Source: Acanthococcus lagerstroemiae
Taxonomy: Eukaryota > Arthropoda > Insecta > Hemiptera > Eriococcidae
Direction: 5' to 3'
Length of the DNA stretch: 64,000 nt
Assembly: GCA_031841125.1 (NCBI GenBank)
Contig: CM063112.1
Coordinates: forward strand, 26,376,603 to 26,440,602
Position numbers and translations under genes: made by a program
In this document: positions 1-9,775 of the stretch, piece after piece
Layout of the letters: every line of letters begins with the position of its first letter
Position numbering within the stretch: the stretch's first letter is position 1
The notes under the pieces: model-generated
Seen by the model: only the letters and a program-made list of their open reading frames with translations
What the model was told of the DNA's origin: nothing
The model's database searches: none

Positions 1-723
1 AGACACTCAACTTTGAAGACTTACACCAGTTTGGGAAAATTAAAAAAAAAATTTCAACACCACGCGAAAGAGCGGCCAAAAATTAGTCAAAAACAGTTAT
101 TATCACAAAAATGATTTTTGTGCACAGGTCCCTTTCTTCCTGGCAGGTCACAATACATTTTCCCCATATTGTAATCATTAAAGTTGAAATATCTCGAAAA
201 TTAATATGTTTTTGAAGTACTTAAAAACAAACGAATTTTTCGAACAAAGAATTTTCTTTCGATTAGGACTATTTTTATACCTAGATTTGAAAATTTTGCA
301 ACATGTGTCAAAAACTTCACCTTTTGGTCGCTGGTAAAGAGTAGTCGATACTCGCTGTACGGCCTGATTTAGTCTGGAACAAAAGTCAAAACTTCATGTA
401 TTTTCCCCATAAGAACGAAAGGGAACTTCTGGCACGGATTCCCCTAATCCGATCAACAACAGGAAACTTTGTAGTTGTTTTTTTTTTTTTTTTGATTTTA
501 TTTGACTTTATTGGAATCAATTTAGGAGAAGAATCAGAGGAAATTCAGAAAAAAATATCACCAAGTGTAAACAACGACCACCTCAATGTGTAAAGGAAGT
601 TGTGTGTTCCTCTCAAGTATTTCTAAAATCCTTCCACCTTACCCTCCTAGAATAGGGTATGCTCATGTGCGCAAATGTGAGTGATTGGCGGATAAAGTTC
701 CAATCTGCATTTGCAAGGACGAA
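1..723. other. AT-rich intergenic sequence, no gene seen
   Basis: I see no conserved coding sequence, splice pattern or RNA gene here. The small open frames are short and lack domain signatures. A run of 15 T residues lies near 479. The right edge is the target-site duplication of the hAT-like element that begins at 732. Confidence 0.5.
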
Positions 724-731
724 ACTATGGG

Positions 732-2028
732 CAGGGGCGGAGACTTTTGTGTCGCGCATGTCGCACTTCCGACATGTCAGATTTTTTTGCGACACGCCAA
801 AAATTTGTCGGACCTCGGAAAAAAGCTTTTCTTCTCAATTTTTCCAATCGCAGTGAAATAAGAAAAAACACTTCTATGGTTGAATAGCGACACCTATTGG
901 AATGTTACACAACTATATCTAGGTGAATTTAGCATTTGCTGTAAAAGTTCAACTTCTGGCGAACTATAGGTACGTTCACCATTGCTGGGCTCTTCTGCTG
1001 ACCTACTGGGATTTACGTCACTGGGGTACGGGAAGGGGTACTCACGGACTAACGCAGTCGAAGCTTGAAAATACTAAGTCGAAATATAGCCTAGTCGCTT
1101 ACTGCTGAAATTAATGCCACTTGATGTGGTCTCCCCCATCCGTCGTTGTGACCAAACTGGTACGGGCCTGGTTTCTCCTAATCTACAGCTTAGCTATGTA
1201 TACACAAATAGACAGGGGGCTGGAGCCTCTGCCCCCTCACCTCAGAGTCCGAGCAGGATGTAATGGGCACAGTAAAATTGATGTCCGTCAGTCTCATATA
1301 GAGAGTGAGGGCTTCTCTAGTACGACTAAAAGAACGCTGTAGGAACTTACTACGCGATCTAATGTGCCAAAGGTAGCCTAGAAAGGGAGGTTCAGACTGG
1401 GCCCCTAAGGTAGAGAGTCTAAGATTCTCAGAGTGCCTCGGAAACCCAGAGGTGTCCCTGAAGGAGACGATCCTAGGACACTACTTTGGAGAATCAAGCC
1501 ATGACCCCCTACAATACCCTTGGTCTACCTATCGAACAAGTCCACTGCGGGGAGATTAAGGTGACGAACTCAAGATGGACGAACCAAAGATGCAAACCAA
1601 GGGGGCATTTTTGTCCATAATTTGTCCGAGATGAACCTGCTTTGTTAGTTGCCTAGATTAAAGCTAGAGGAGCAAGGAGGAGCCAGGTACTAAAGAAAAG
1701 AGAGTCGTAACTTGCAGGAGCCTAAGTAATTGACCAAAACAAATTAACCACTCACTTCAATTTCCACGACGTCCCACGTTCATATTGGGATTGGACAGCG
1801 TGATTGCGGTGGATTTTTAAATAAAAATTTTAAAATCGAATAAAAATAAAATAAATTACGTCTGTTAATAGCGGGTGTTTTTTTTATATTATATTTTCAT
1901 TATTCGTTACTGTATACGGAAAAATACTATTTTTTGAAATTATTGTCAATGGGATGGAGGTCCAGCCCCCCTCCCTTTATAATTGAAATTTTGCGACATG
2001 TGGGGAAAAATCTAAGTCTCCACCCCTA
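732..2028. mobile_element. Non-autonomous hAT-like element with unknown GC-richer interior
   Basis: The element is bounded by a perfect 8-bp target-site duplication, ACTATGGG, at 724-731 and 2029-2036. It has terminal inverted repeats: CAGGGGCGGAGACTT on the left, and on the right the complement of AAGTCTCCACCCCTA. Subterminal sequence also pairs, with a shared GACATGT motif. An 8-bp duplication plus termini starting CAGGG is typical of hAT superfamily DNA transposons. No transposase frame is present; the longest open frame inside is about 73 codons. The interior (roughly 900-1760) is visibly richer in G and C than the flanks and resembles nothing I recognise, so it may be captured sequence. 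Element boundaries are secure; family placement is inferred from duplication size and termini. Confidence 0.88.
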
Positions 2029-2036
2029 ACTATGGG

Positions 2037-2330
2037 GAGGGGTGGGTGGAACACCCCCAATAATTAGGCAGTCAGCACATTTTGAAACTGTTTATTTGAA
2101 TCTTCCACGTTCCAAGAACGTTTGTTTGTTTGTTTGTTTACTATTATTTTTTTCAATTAAAAAATATTGTGATTGCAAAATCGGCGAATTATCAAATTTT
2201 TAGAAAATTTTGTCGGCAAATTTTCCTTCTCCCCCCCCCCCACAAACTGAAAGTCAAGTTTCGCTTCTGGGAGTTCCTAAAGTTGGTAGCCCTGCGTACT
2301 GAAAAGGTGGTCATGTGCAATTTTCCATAA
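2037..2330. repeat. Dispersed repeat also present near 35.6, 38.9 and 39.3 kb
   Basis: The stretch with GAAACTGTTTATTTGAAT, followed by a C-run and a GTCAA-type motif, recurs at about 35565-35790, 38830-39040 and 39250-39560. Each copy has a homopolymer C run before the shared 3' part. This suggests an old dispersed element; its ends are not clear here. No coding function is visible. Confidence 0.5.
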
Positions 2331-3309
2331 GATTACAGCAAACTATAAACGTCTTTAAATCAATTAGAAATCGATTTAAAAAAAAGTCTCGTCTTACATT
2401 TTATTGTACTGTTACTAAACAATAGAATACAGTCAACGCAAGTGGGTGGAATAATTTTGGGCCGTTTTCTGCCTTCCTAAGACAAGCAATATTTCCATTA
2501 AAAAATATCCATGTTCAGCTTCACCCGCGCAGGTCATTTCGTAACGCTCTCTAGTGCAGGTTTTATCTCCTATTATCATGGGAAAACAGCTATTGATAAA
2601 CCACATGTCCCACCAGGCTAATTTTCCCATCGCTCTAAAAAGGGCCCCTATACTTGTCCTTCTTTCTTAATTCGTCCGCATTCGTTTCTGAATGAACTAA
2701 ACAATTAATTAGTCTTTTCTATCAATTCAATCACAGTGAATACTTTTTATAATAACATATTTTTCAATTAAATCAGTCTGAAAGGAGTATTTCAGCTTGA
2801 AAACTGTGAAGTTGTGTTTCTCAAAATCATCAAATCATTGCTGACAGGGGCCTTTTTGACTGATAACTTCAAATGTGTAACTACATAGCCCTACTACAGG
2901 GTGCAAGCAGACAGTAGGTAACATTACTACTATTCGGACTCCACTCAACGGTATCATGCTGCAGCGCTAGCGTCGTTAATCTCAAATTTTGCCTTGTTTA
3001 GTTGTCTCCTTTATTCAATTTTTTTTTTTTTTTTTTTTACTAAATATTAGAAAATAATGCTTGTTACAGGAGAGCATATTGAAATCTGAATTATTTCACC
3101 ACGCAAACTGAAATTATACAAGTAACCCTGACTCGGAACATTGGAAATAAGATTCTTATCCCGGTTAGAATTAGTTCTCATAAAATCCAGTAGATGTCAC
3201 TTATTTTGCTATTGAATGGTGCAGAGGTGCAAAGTGCAGAGTCTGAATTCTAGTTCACCATAACGTCGACAAATACGAATACTGTTTTAGTTTGGTAGTG
3301 TCAGATTCA
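2331..3309. other. Intergenic sequence without recognisable gene
   Basis: About 1 kb of AT-rich DNA. I see no conserved exon, RNA gene or bounded transposon. A run of 18 T residues lies near 3020. The short minus-strand frame at 2433-2630 has no recognisable motif and is probably chance. Confidence 0.45.
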
Positions 3310-3317
3310 GATATCAG

Positions 3318-4249
3318 CAGAGATGGGCGTTGCTCTTGAAGAGCAAGTTGTTCACTAGCTCTTGTTCACTATTTGGTGAACTTAGTTCTGAACTTGTTCA
3401 TCTCCCCCAAAAAAGAACAAGAACAAGAACTAGTTTACGATTTTTGGACCTGATCAACTTGTTCATTCTTTGTTCATCTTCAGACTTGAGTTACAACTTT
3501 CATAATGGTTTCAGAGTTACAATTACAAATTATAACATTATTGAATTTTTATTTGATGCTTAAATTTTAATCAGCAATCTCATAGGATTTCAATAGGGAT
3601 TAAGAAAATTGTTTGGGTTAAATACGATTAAAGCGTATTTCTTTCTTTTTCTTCTTTTTAACCCACTAAACTCCTACGAAGGCACAAAGTACTGACCAGC
3701 ATGCTCGAGCACGTTATAAACTGAACGCGGTGGGGCCAACGGACGAGCAGCCTTTTTTGTTATCTATTTCGTTGCATGTTTGCCAACATTTATCTATTTC
3801 GTTAATAAATACGATTAAAGCGTATTTCTTTCTTTTTCTTCTTTTTAACCCACTAAACTCCTACGAAGGCACAAAGTACTGACCAGCATGCTCAAGCACG
3901 TTATAAACTGAACGCGGTGGGGCCAACGGACGAGCAGCCTTTTTTGTTATCTATTTCGTTGCATGTTTGCCAACATTTATCTATTTCGTTGCATGTTTGC
4001 CAACAGGGTAATAGCCTAGTTTTCAGTTGTAGGCTATTACACAGAAAAAATTTTTACTCGCAATTTTTTTGTACAAAAACCCTATTTTTAAATGAGCAAG
4101 ACCAAGAGCAACGGTTCTTTTTAATGAACGAACGATGAACTAGATCAGTTGGAAGACCAAGTAAACAAGAGCAAGAACTAGTTCACTAAAAATGGAAAAG
4201 AACAAGAGCAAGAGCTAGTTCATTAAACAGTGAACAACGCCCATCTCTG
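3318..4249. mobile_element. Foldback hAT-like element with internal 187-bp tandem duplication
   Basis: Termini CAGAGATGGGCGTTG (left) and the complement of CAACGCCCATCTCTG (right) are inverted repeats. They continue into long arms rich in GTTCACTAGCTCTTG-like motifs. An 8-bp target-site duplication flanks it: GATATCAG at 3310-3317 and GATATCGG at 4250-4257, with one mismatch. Inside, about 187 bp is directly repeated (3621-3807 and 3808-3994), and a short TATCTATTTCGTTGCATG block is repeated again. No transposase is encoded, so this is a non-autonomous element. Duplication length and the CAGAGATGGGC terminus place it with hAT elements. Confidence 0.88.
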
Positions 4250-4472
4250 GATATCGGATACCACAATAGGTATCATGCTCTTGCTTGAATTTTAAAAGTT
4301 CGACAACCCTAACTTTCTACTAGAATAATATTATTCATTTATCGCGCTTTCTTTCTGTATACACATATATATTAGGAGCCGCGATGAAACGTGAAAAACA
4401 GACAAGTTTATTTTTGTTTTTCGCGCAAAAAAAAATGCCGCGAATCCGGGTATTCAGCCTTCATCAATCAGC

Positions 4473-4747
4473 TAGTGGTGGGCGATGTATCGATGCATCG
4501 CTCGATACATCGATATATTTTCCATAAAGAAGGTGTATCGATGCATCGATACACAATTTCCAAAGTATCGAAAACATCGATGTATTTTAAAACATGTGTT
4601 ATTGCAGGTAGAGGTGGGCCATGTATCGATGTATCGCTCGATACATCGATATATTTTTCAAAAAGAAGGTGTATCGATGCATCGATACACAATTTCCAAA
4701 GTATCGAAAACATCGATGTATAAATGTATCGATACTGCCCATCACTA
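4473..4747. mobile_element. Dimeric hAT-like MITE built from TATCGATGCATCGATA palindromes
   Basis: A perfect 8-bp target-site duplication, CAATCAGC, lies at 4465-4472 and 4748-4755. Termini TAGTGGTGGGCGATGTATCG and the complement of CGATACTGCCCATCACTA are inverted repeats. The interior is a head-to-tail dimer of about 140 bp, each half starting GGTGGGC and carrying the self-complementary sequence TATCGATGCATCGATACA. The open frames of about 100-116 codons here are by-products of these palindromes. It sits about 290 bp upstream of the DPM3 start codon. Confidence 0.9.
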
Positions 4748-5038
4748 CAATCAGCTGAGTCCGCCACGGACGTTTTATCTCTCCTTCACGTGTTTAAGTG
4801 TCATCCAGTTCGAATCAAGATGTCATGATCTATGACTGGTTACGTTTCCGGGCGTTTGACGTAATTCTGTGATAAGAATGATAAGATTGGATTAAAAAAG
4901 TATAAAGTGAGTACTTTATGACGATTGATATTAATTTCGCGATTCAATGGGCGACGTTGAAGGTTGACAAACTACTATTATGGTTCTCAGAATAATTTTC
5001 GAACTACTCCATTCATAGAATTAGTTTGCGTTTGCGAC

Positions 5039-5481
5039 ATGTCTAAGTTGGTCGACTGGTTAGCCGCTGTATGCGCATTTCTGTCGTTATGGGTGGCTCT
5101 GTTGTACCACTTCATCGAGTTCGAAATCGTTAACGAGTACCGTTCTACATTATCTTTGTTTCCTGTTATTGTTATACTCGCTTTTGGGGTAAGTACTTGA
5201 CGATTTATTCTGAAATAGTTGGCTTGCCATCGAGTCTCGTTTATTATATCGAGGCGCTTACGTTTCAGATGTACTCAGCAACTGTTGTGTTCTGGAGGGT
5301 ATTCCACTTCAATGATTGCAATAAAGAAGCGTTTGAATTGCAAGCTGTAAGTATACATGTTTGAGTCGAATACCACCGAGTAATTCCGCTCCATTTTCGA
5401 CCTTTCAATTTGACTTCAATGTTATAGGAAATCAAAGAAGCACGAACCGACCTCATAGCCAAAGGTTTCGTGTTCCAGTAG
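5039..5481 (+). CDS. DPM3: Dolichol-phosphate mannosyltransferase subunit 3
   Basis: Three coding exons, 5039-5188, 5269-5346 and 5428-5481, joined by GTAAGT introns of about 80 bp, give a 93-residue protein, the usual length for DPM3. DPM3 is a small ER membrane protein that tethers the catalytic DPM1 subunit for dolichol-phosphate-mannose synthesis, which feeds N-glycosylation, GPI anchors and O-mannosylation. The N-terminus MSKLVDWLAAV and two hydrophobic segments (about residues 7-26 and 38-60) match the family. The C-terminal half carries the conserved HFNDC segment and a charged helix ending EIKEARTDLIAKGFVFQ, corresponding to the DPM1-binding coiled-coil tail. All exons are joined in phase 0. 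A polyadenylation hexamer AATAAA lies at 5677-5682. The start is the first ATG giving the family N-terminus; an in-frame ATG at 4964 would add 25 non-conserved residues. Confidence 0.93.
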
Positions 5482-5682
5482 GATGAATTGAACTCCAGTT
5501 GCCATTCTGTAAGTAAAACTTGCTGAGTCGTATGCCTCTATGCTGTACAATCGCTCAGCAGGCCAAGTTACATTCAAAAGTGTGTTGATGTAATTATGAT
5601 GACGTGCACACAACTTCACACGTCCTGTGTTATTATGTTATCGATGATTCGGATGTATAGTGTACATTGGTTTTACAATAAA

Positions 5683-6038
5683 TTATTATTTTCGTATTTT
5701 GACTAATATATGCCCGAAAGAAAATCTGTAATGCACTGATGTTTTACTACTTGGACAGGTGACCACAAAGTTCATGAGAATTGTGGCCACAGCTAGAATA
5801 ACTCGTATCCCGTGCGTGACAGGGGTGAATTGAACTGAATCCATCAAGTTTGCGAATTGAATTTGAACTCTATTTGCGCCCAAAACCAGAACAACTCGTA
5901 ACATATCCTGTACTTAGCAGGAATGAATCATACCGAATCTATCAAGTTTAACCATTGCAACAGGTACTGCAGCGATAATATCGAATCTGATCCATCAGTC
6001 TTACAAATAGGAACTACAAACACGCAGTTGACTGGACA
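5683..6038. other. Intergenic sequence between DPM3 and the next MITE
   Basis: No gene recognised. Two weakly similar stretches (around 5815-5850 and 5915-5950) share TGAATTGAA- and ATCAAGTTT-like pieces, suggesting an old local duplication. The last 8 bp, 6031-6038, form the target-site duplication of the adjacent MITE. Confidence 0.4.
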
Positions 6039-6375
6039 TAGGGTTGCTACATCTGAATTTTAGGAATACCGGACACATTCAGAACAAGCAAAAGAAAAAA
6101 AAAAGGATTTCCTATTTACTTTTTATTTGAAAAATATAGAAAAACGTACGCAAACATAGAAGAACTTACAAAAACGTAGAAAAATAAATGAGGGACCCAT
6201 AAAAATGCCAACAAGTACTTCAAAACGGTAATTTATCATACTTTTTTTTTTGCTTTTTACAAATTTTTGAAGATACCGAACATTTCAATTGTCTGGTAAG
6301 GGTTTTTACTTCTCATCGGACAAGTCGACGAAATACTGGGCAGTCCGGTAAAATACTGGACGTGTAGCAACCCTA
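6039..6375. mobile_element. hAT-like MITE with TAGGGTTGCTACA termini
   Basis: Terminal inverted repeats TAGGGTTGCTACA (left) and the complement of GTGTAGCAACCCTA (right) bound a 337-bp element. Subterminal ACCGGAC/GTCCGGT motifs also pair. An 8-bp target-site duplication with one mismatch flanks it: ACTGGACA at 6031-6038 and ACTCGACA at 6376-6383. The interior is A-rich and has no coding capacity. Confidence 0.87.
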
Positions 6376-6584
6376 ACTCGACACCGTAATCCATAACTTC
6401 TAGTCAAATTGTATTGTCACGTAAATGTTTTACCACCGGTTCAGTGACCTCTACTATCAACTCAAAGAAAAAATGCGTCAGTAACACCGATAAATTGTTA
6501 ATACTTCTTTGCGCTTTTACAAATAATAAAGAAACAAGGTTTCACGAATATTAACGTAACTAACACGTATGTAATTGTCCCAGC

Positions 6585-6788
6585 ATGGAACTCCAGATAA
6601 AGTCGACGCGGCCCGACGATAATAAGAGTCAAAATTCAAGAGACAACGTTACGTCAACACCATGTACAAATTTGAAAGTACAAAAAATTATAGAAAACGA
6701 TAATAACGTTAACACGAATCTTGCACGATTTAGTAGAACTATTCAACAGCAATACGCAGCTATTAAAAACTTACAATTAATTCAATAA
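6585..6788 (+). CDS. Unknown small intronless ORF, 67 residues
   Basis: I do not recognise this protein. It is hydrophilic and Asn/Gln/Asp-rich, with no signal peptide or membrane segment. Its C-terminal third (ending ARFSRTIQQQYAAIKNLQLI) could form an amphipathic helix. A polyadenylation-like AATAAA overlaps the stop codon region at about 6783. It lies between DPM3 and the convergent MANF gene. It might be the last exon of an otherwise unseen small gene, or a chance frame; only its helix-like end and its position in a gene-dense interval favour it. Confidence 0.25.
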   Translation: MELQIKSTRPDDNKSQNSRDNVTSTPCTNLKVQKIIENDNNVNTNLARFSRTIQQQYAAIKNLQLIQ

Positions 6789-6899
6789 ATTACTAATCCA
6801 TACTTTACAAACATTTTTTCATCACAATTATCACCTCTGGAGGTAAAAAGTAATATTCCGGAAGGAATGTGGATTGCAGTAAGTACGTCTTCGAATCGT

Positions 6900-8425
6900 T
6901 TACAGTTCGTCTTTAACGTATTGCGGTTTCAGTTCTTCAATCCGACTAATGAAATCAGATTTTTCGATACAGCCGTCGCAGGATTCATCCCAGCTGCTTA
7001 AAATGTTCTTGAGGTCTTTCACTTTCAGTTTCTTAAGATCTACCGTCTTGAAATCGATTGTTTTCTCTGTTAAAAAAGAAAAATGATCAGTTCCAAACTA
7101 ATTAGCATACCCGAAAGAAAAGAGAGTTCTAACAGTTCATGCTACAATGACAAAATACTAGAAAGACCACACACCAGCTCAGTAAAAACCCCATCGATTC
7201 ATACTAAACTATGCAGGAATATAAACATAGTAACGTAAACTATAGAAGCAGAATTTATGCTGTTTTTAGAATGCTCAAGATTATTTTATTGATATTAATC
7301 CCGCAATATCAGAACTTCAAGATTCATTACATAAAAACTATGAAGATACCAACCATATCTCAGATCACAGATCTGGGCATCTTTTTTCTTTAATTTTTCG
7401 CAAATTTTGTCGACAGGCAGTGAATACATTAATGGTTTTGATAGTTCACTGAGAATACCAGTCGCCGATTCTTCTAAACCGCCAAGATAGTAACACTAAA
7501 ACAGTAACAACATGAATTATTCACGTTCAATGAATAAATAGAAAATGTTCATGAATCTGATAACTTACAAATCGGTTTTCGCGATTCTTTGATGTTGCAC
7601 AAAATTTCCTAAATTCGTCCTCGATTAATTTGTGATCTTCCTTGCTTTCGGATGATAGCGATTGGGAAAACTTATCTATCACTCCAAAGCAAACTGAAAA
7701 CGAACACGAATCGAAATATTACTAAAAAGCCTGAAAACTGGGGCATGATTACACTTAGTTCATGAACATAAGAGTCATCCTTAGGGACATAGACGTCTGC
7801 ATTGCATCATGTTGTCAACGATAGTTTTAGAGAGAATCAAAACTGAAGAAAATATATACAATCAGGCTATTTTTATTATGATTAAAATTTGATCCAGATT
7901 GTAATTTTCATTCCACGTGGGTGTCACTCGTCAGAATGGAAAGTAGTTCACGCTTCCAAGAGTTTCGAGTTGTTCACGGTTAGAAATGCATTAATTAGCT
8001 CTGAATCTAAGCGACAATTTTATAACTGGACAGAAGCCGGGAAGTGTCAGATTCAAAGCCAAAATACCAAAGCAAGATTTTCCTGTATAATTACGAACTA
8101 ATTCAACCTGACAGAATTCAGTTGCAAATGTCTGTTTCGAGGCAAACTCAATGTAGCTCGTCGACCGGCATTAGGTCAGGCCGACTCGGTCTGTCCACAA
8201 GCATTCCTTTTCGAAAAGGATACATTTAAGATAGTTTACTAGCTACCTAGCAGTATTATGAGAAATTCCTTTAAAAAAAAAGTTCTTCGACTTTTGTTTA
8301 CGAATATAGCTTATTAACTCACCTTCGCAGTCTTCCCTTTTCAACGCTGATATTGCCGGTGAAATAAATAGAGATAATACGGCACACAACCTGTAGATCT
8401 TTCCACTCCGGTTTGTCAGGAACAT
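6900..8425 (-). CDS. Manf: Mesencephalic astrocyte-derived neurotrophic factor (ARMET/MANF)
   Basis: Four coding exons on the minus strand (8425-8323, 7693-7569, 7495-7354, 7066-6900) give 178 residues. MANF is a secreted, ER-resident, stress-induced protein with neurotrophic activity. Residues 1-27 form a hydrophobic signal peptide. The eight family cysteines are in place: 33, 36, 66, 77, 108, 119, 153 and 156, including the DCEVC start and a CDGC motif in the C-terminal SAP-like domain. Conserved blocks [20 protein letters not shown] and [20 protein letters not shown] are clear. The protein ends in KDEL, a canonical ER-retrieval signal, where most MANF proteins carry a variant such as RTDL. 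Splice phases agree at all junctions; the donor of exon 3 (GTTGGT) is weak. The start is the only ATG that yields a signal peptide. Confidence 0.96.
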
Positions 8426-9023
8426 GACTACCTCCTTGGTTTATTCAACACTCTAAAAACTACAATGAAATCAAATAATAAAGGTTTCTAACCGTTTACA
8501 GCTGATGCTGACACAAAGGAACTCGTAAGAAAATAATTACGAATACTTCCAGAAACAAATAATCACTTCACACTGCGGCTGTTCTTACCAGTTTAATTCA
8601 CGTAAAATTGTACAGAGCTGTACTAAGTGACTCAACGGTTCGAAATTATACAGAACTTGAATCAAAAATTATACTTATTCAAACTGAAATTTAACAAGAA
8701 AGTTCAGACATTCAGAATATTCACAATAACTTGTTTTAATTTCATTGGTTATTCTCACGATTCACGCATTGTCTTCTCCGGGTGATGGATGAAGAATGAT
8801 AAAACACGCTTGCGCATACGTCATCAAACTAAACGCACACGTCAGCGGAAAAGTAGTGTTGCTTCTTGCTTGTGTGATCCTTGATCATGATCCTACTACA
8901 CGAATTGCATGATCTAATTGGACACCGTTCAGCAAAAGGAAACCAAGAACCAACTAATAACGTAATATAATTTATAAATGTTAGTTGGTTCCTTTTTGTT
9001 TTTGTTGAATAGCGTCCAGGACC
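8426..9023. promoter_or_regulatory. Intergenic region upstream of MANF with an imperfect hairpin
   Basis: This interval should contain the MANF promoter and 5' leader. I cannot place a TATA box or initiator with confidence. An imperfect inverted repeat occurs near 8935-9005: GAACCAACTAATAACG on one side and ATGTTAGTTGGTTCC on the other, flanked by AAAAGGAA and TTCCTTTTT. It could be a MITE remnant or a regulatory hairpin. A unfolded-protein-response element would be expected for MANF but was not identified. Confidence 0.3.
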
Positions 9024-9214
9024 ACTATTCTTGAAAACTTGTTATGCGATGTTATGATAACAACCGGTGTTATAAAAAAGTTGTTATGACTTATGAGTTG
9101 TTACCGGTTGTTACCCATTTACCGCAATGTTGGATAACATCTCATAACCACTCATAACACCACCTTGGGACTAGTTGTTATGAGTGGTTATCGTAACAAC
9201 TTTTCAAGAATACT
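9024..9214. mobile_element. Small foldback MITE rich in GTTATGA motifs
   Basis: Left terminus ACTATTCTTGAAAACTTGTTA pairs imperfectly with the right terminus, whose complement reads AGTATTCTTGAAAAGTTGTTA. Interior sequence also folds back, with TGTTATGAGTGGTTA opposite TAACCACTCATAACA. The element is about 190 bp and has no coding capacity. I could not find a clear target-site duplication, so its superfamily is undetermined. Confidence 0.65.
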
Positions 9215-9775
9215 GCTCCAGTTCGGGACGCAAGATGCAAGTTGGCACTAACTTGGTTCTTGGGCTTGGCAAGTTAGTAGTGCAACGTACATTACCCCGA
9301 AAGCTAAAAAAATGCGTTTTAAATTACCAAAATAATTATTTACGGGTAATTTTCGTAATGTTAGACCATATGGCGCCAAAACCCAAACAAAACATATCAT
9401 CTACTCGTTATTTTTCAATTCTGAATGCGAATGATCAGGCTATGAGTAGCACTATCTCGCCGAAATCGAGAAGGAAAAGTTCTGAACGTCATGACATAGT
9501 TCAAAGAACAGGAAAACATTTCCAATTACTGAAAATCCGAACTGCGTTGTTCACAATTAGGGAATTAGGGCAAGCCTGTTCATGTTCATGTGTGCTTGTG
9601 CGCTGTACATTATGACATACATTAGTAAGCTGATAACCTTCGGTGGATGAATGACAGATGGTTCTATGTAAGTATATTTAGTTCGGTTAGTTCTAGTTCG
9701 TGATTCGGCACTACGATGGATGGTTGTTTGTAGATACATTCGTTAATCTTGTTTGAAGCTTCAAGCCAAATAGTC
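9215..9775. promoter_or_regulatory. Presumed promoter and 5' leader of the cysteine protease gene
   Basis: The 560 bp upstream of the protease start codon. A plus-strand frame of 143 codons starting at 9184 runs across it, but it begins inside the MITE and has no recognisable domain, so I do not annotate it as a gene. No firm core promoter element was identified. Confidence 0.3.

Noticed and set aside
920..1760. Ribosomal RNA fragment
   Set aside because: The phrase AAAGGTAGCC and the GC content suggested it, but I could not align the neighbouring bases to conserved 28S or 18S segments.
4391..4835. Overlapping 99-116-codon frames on both strands
   Set aside because: They are translations of the TATCGATGCATCGATA palindromic MITE.
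9184..9615. 143-codon plus-strand frame before the protease gene
   Set aside because: It starts inside a MITE, has no recognisable domain or splice support, and overlaps the expected protease promoter.
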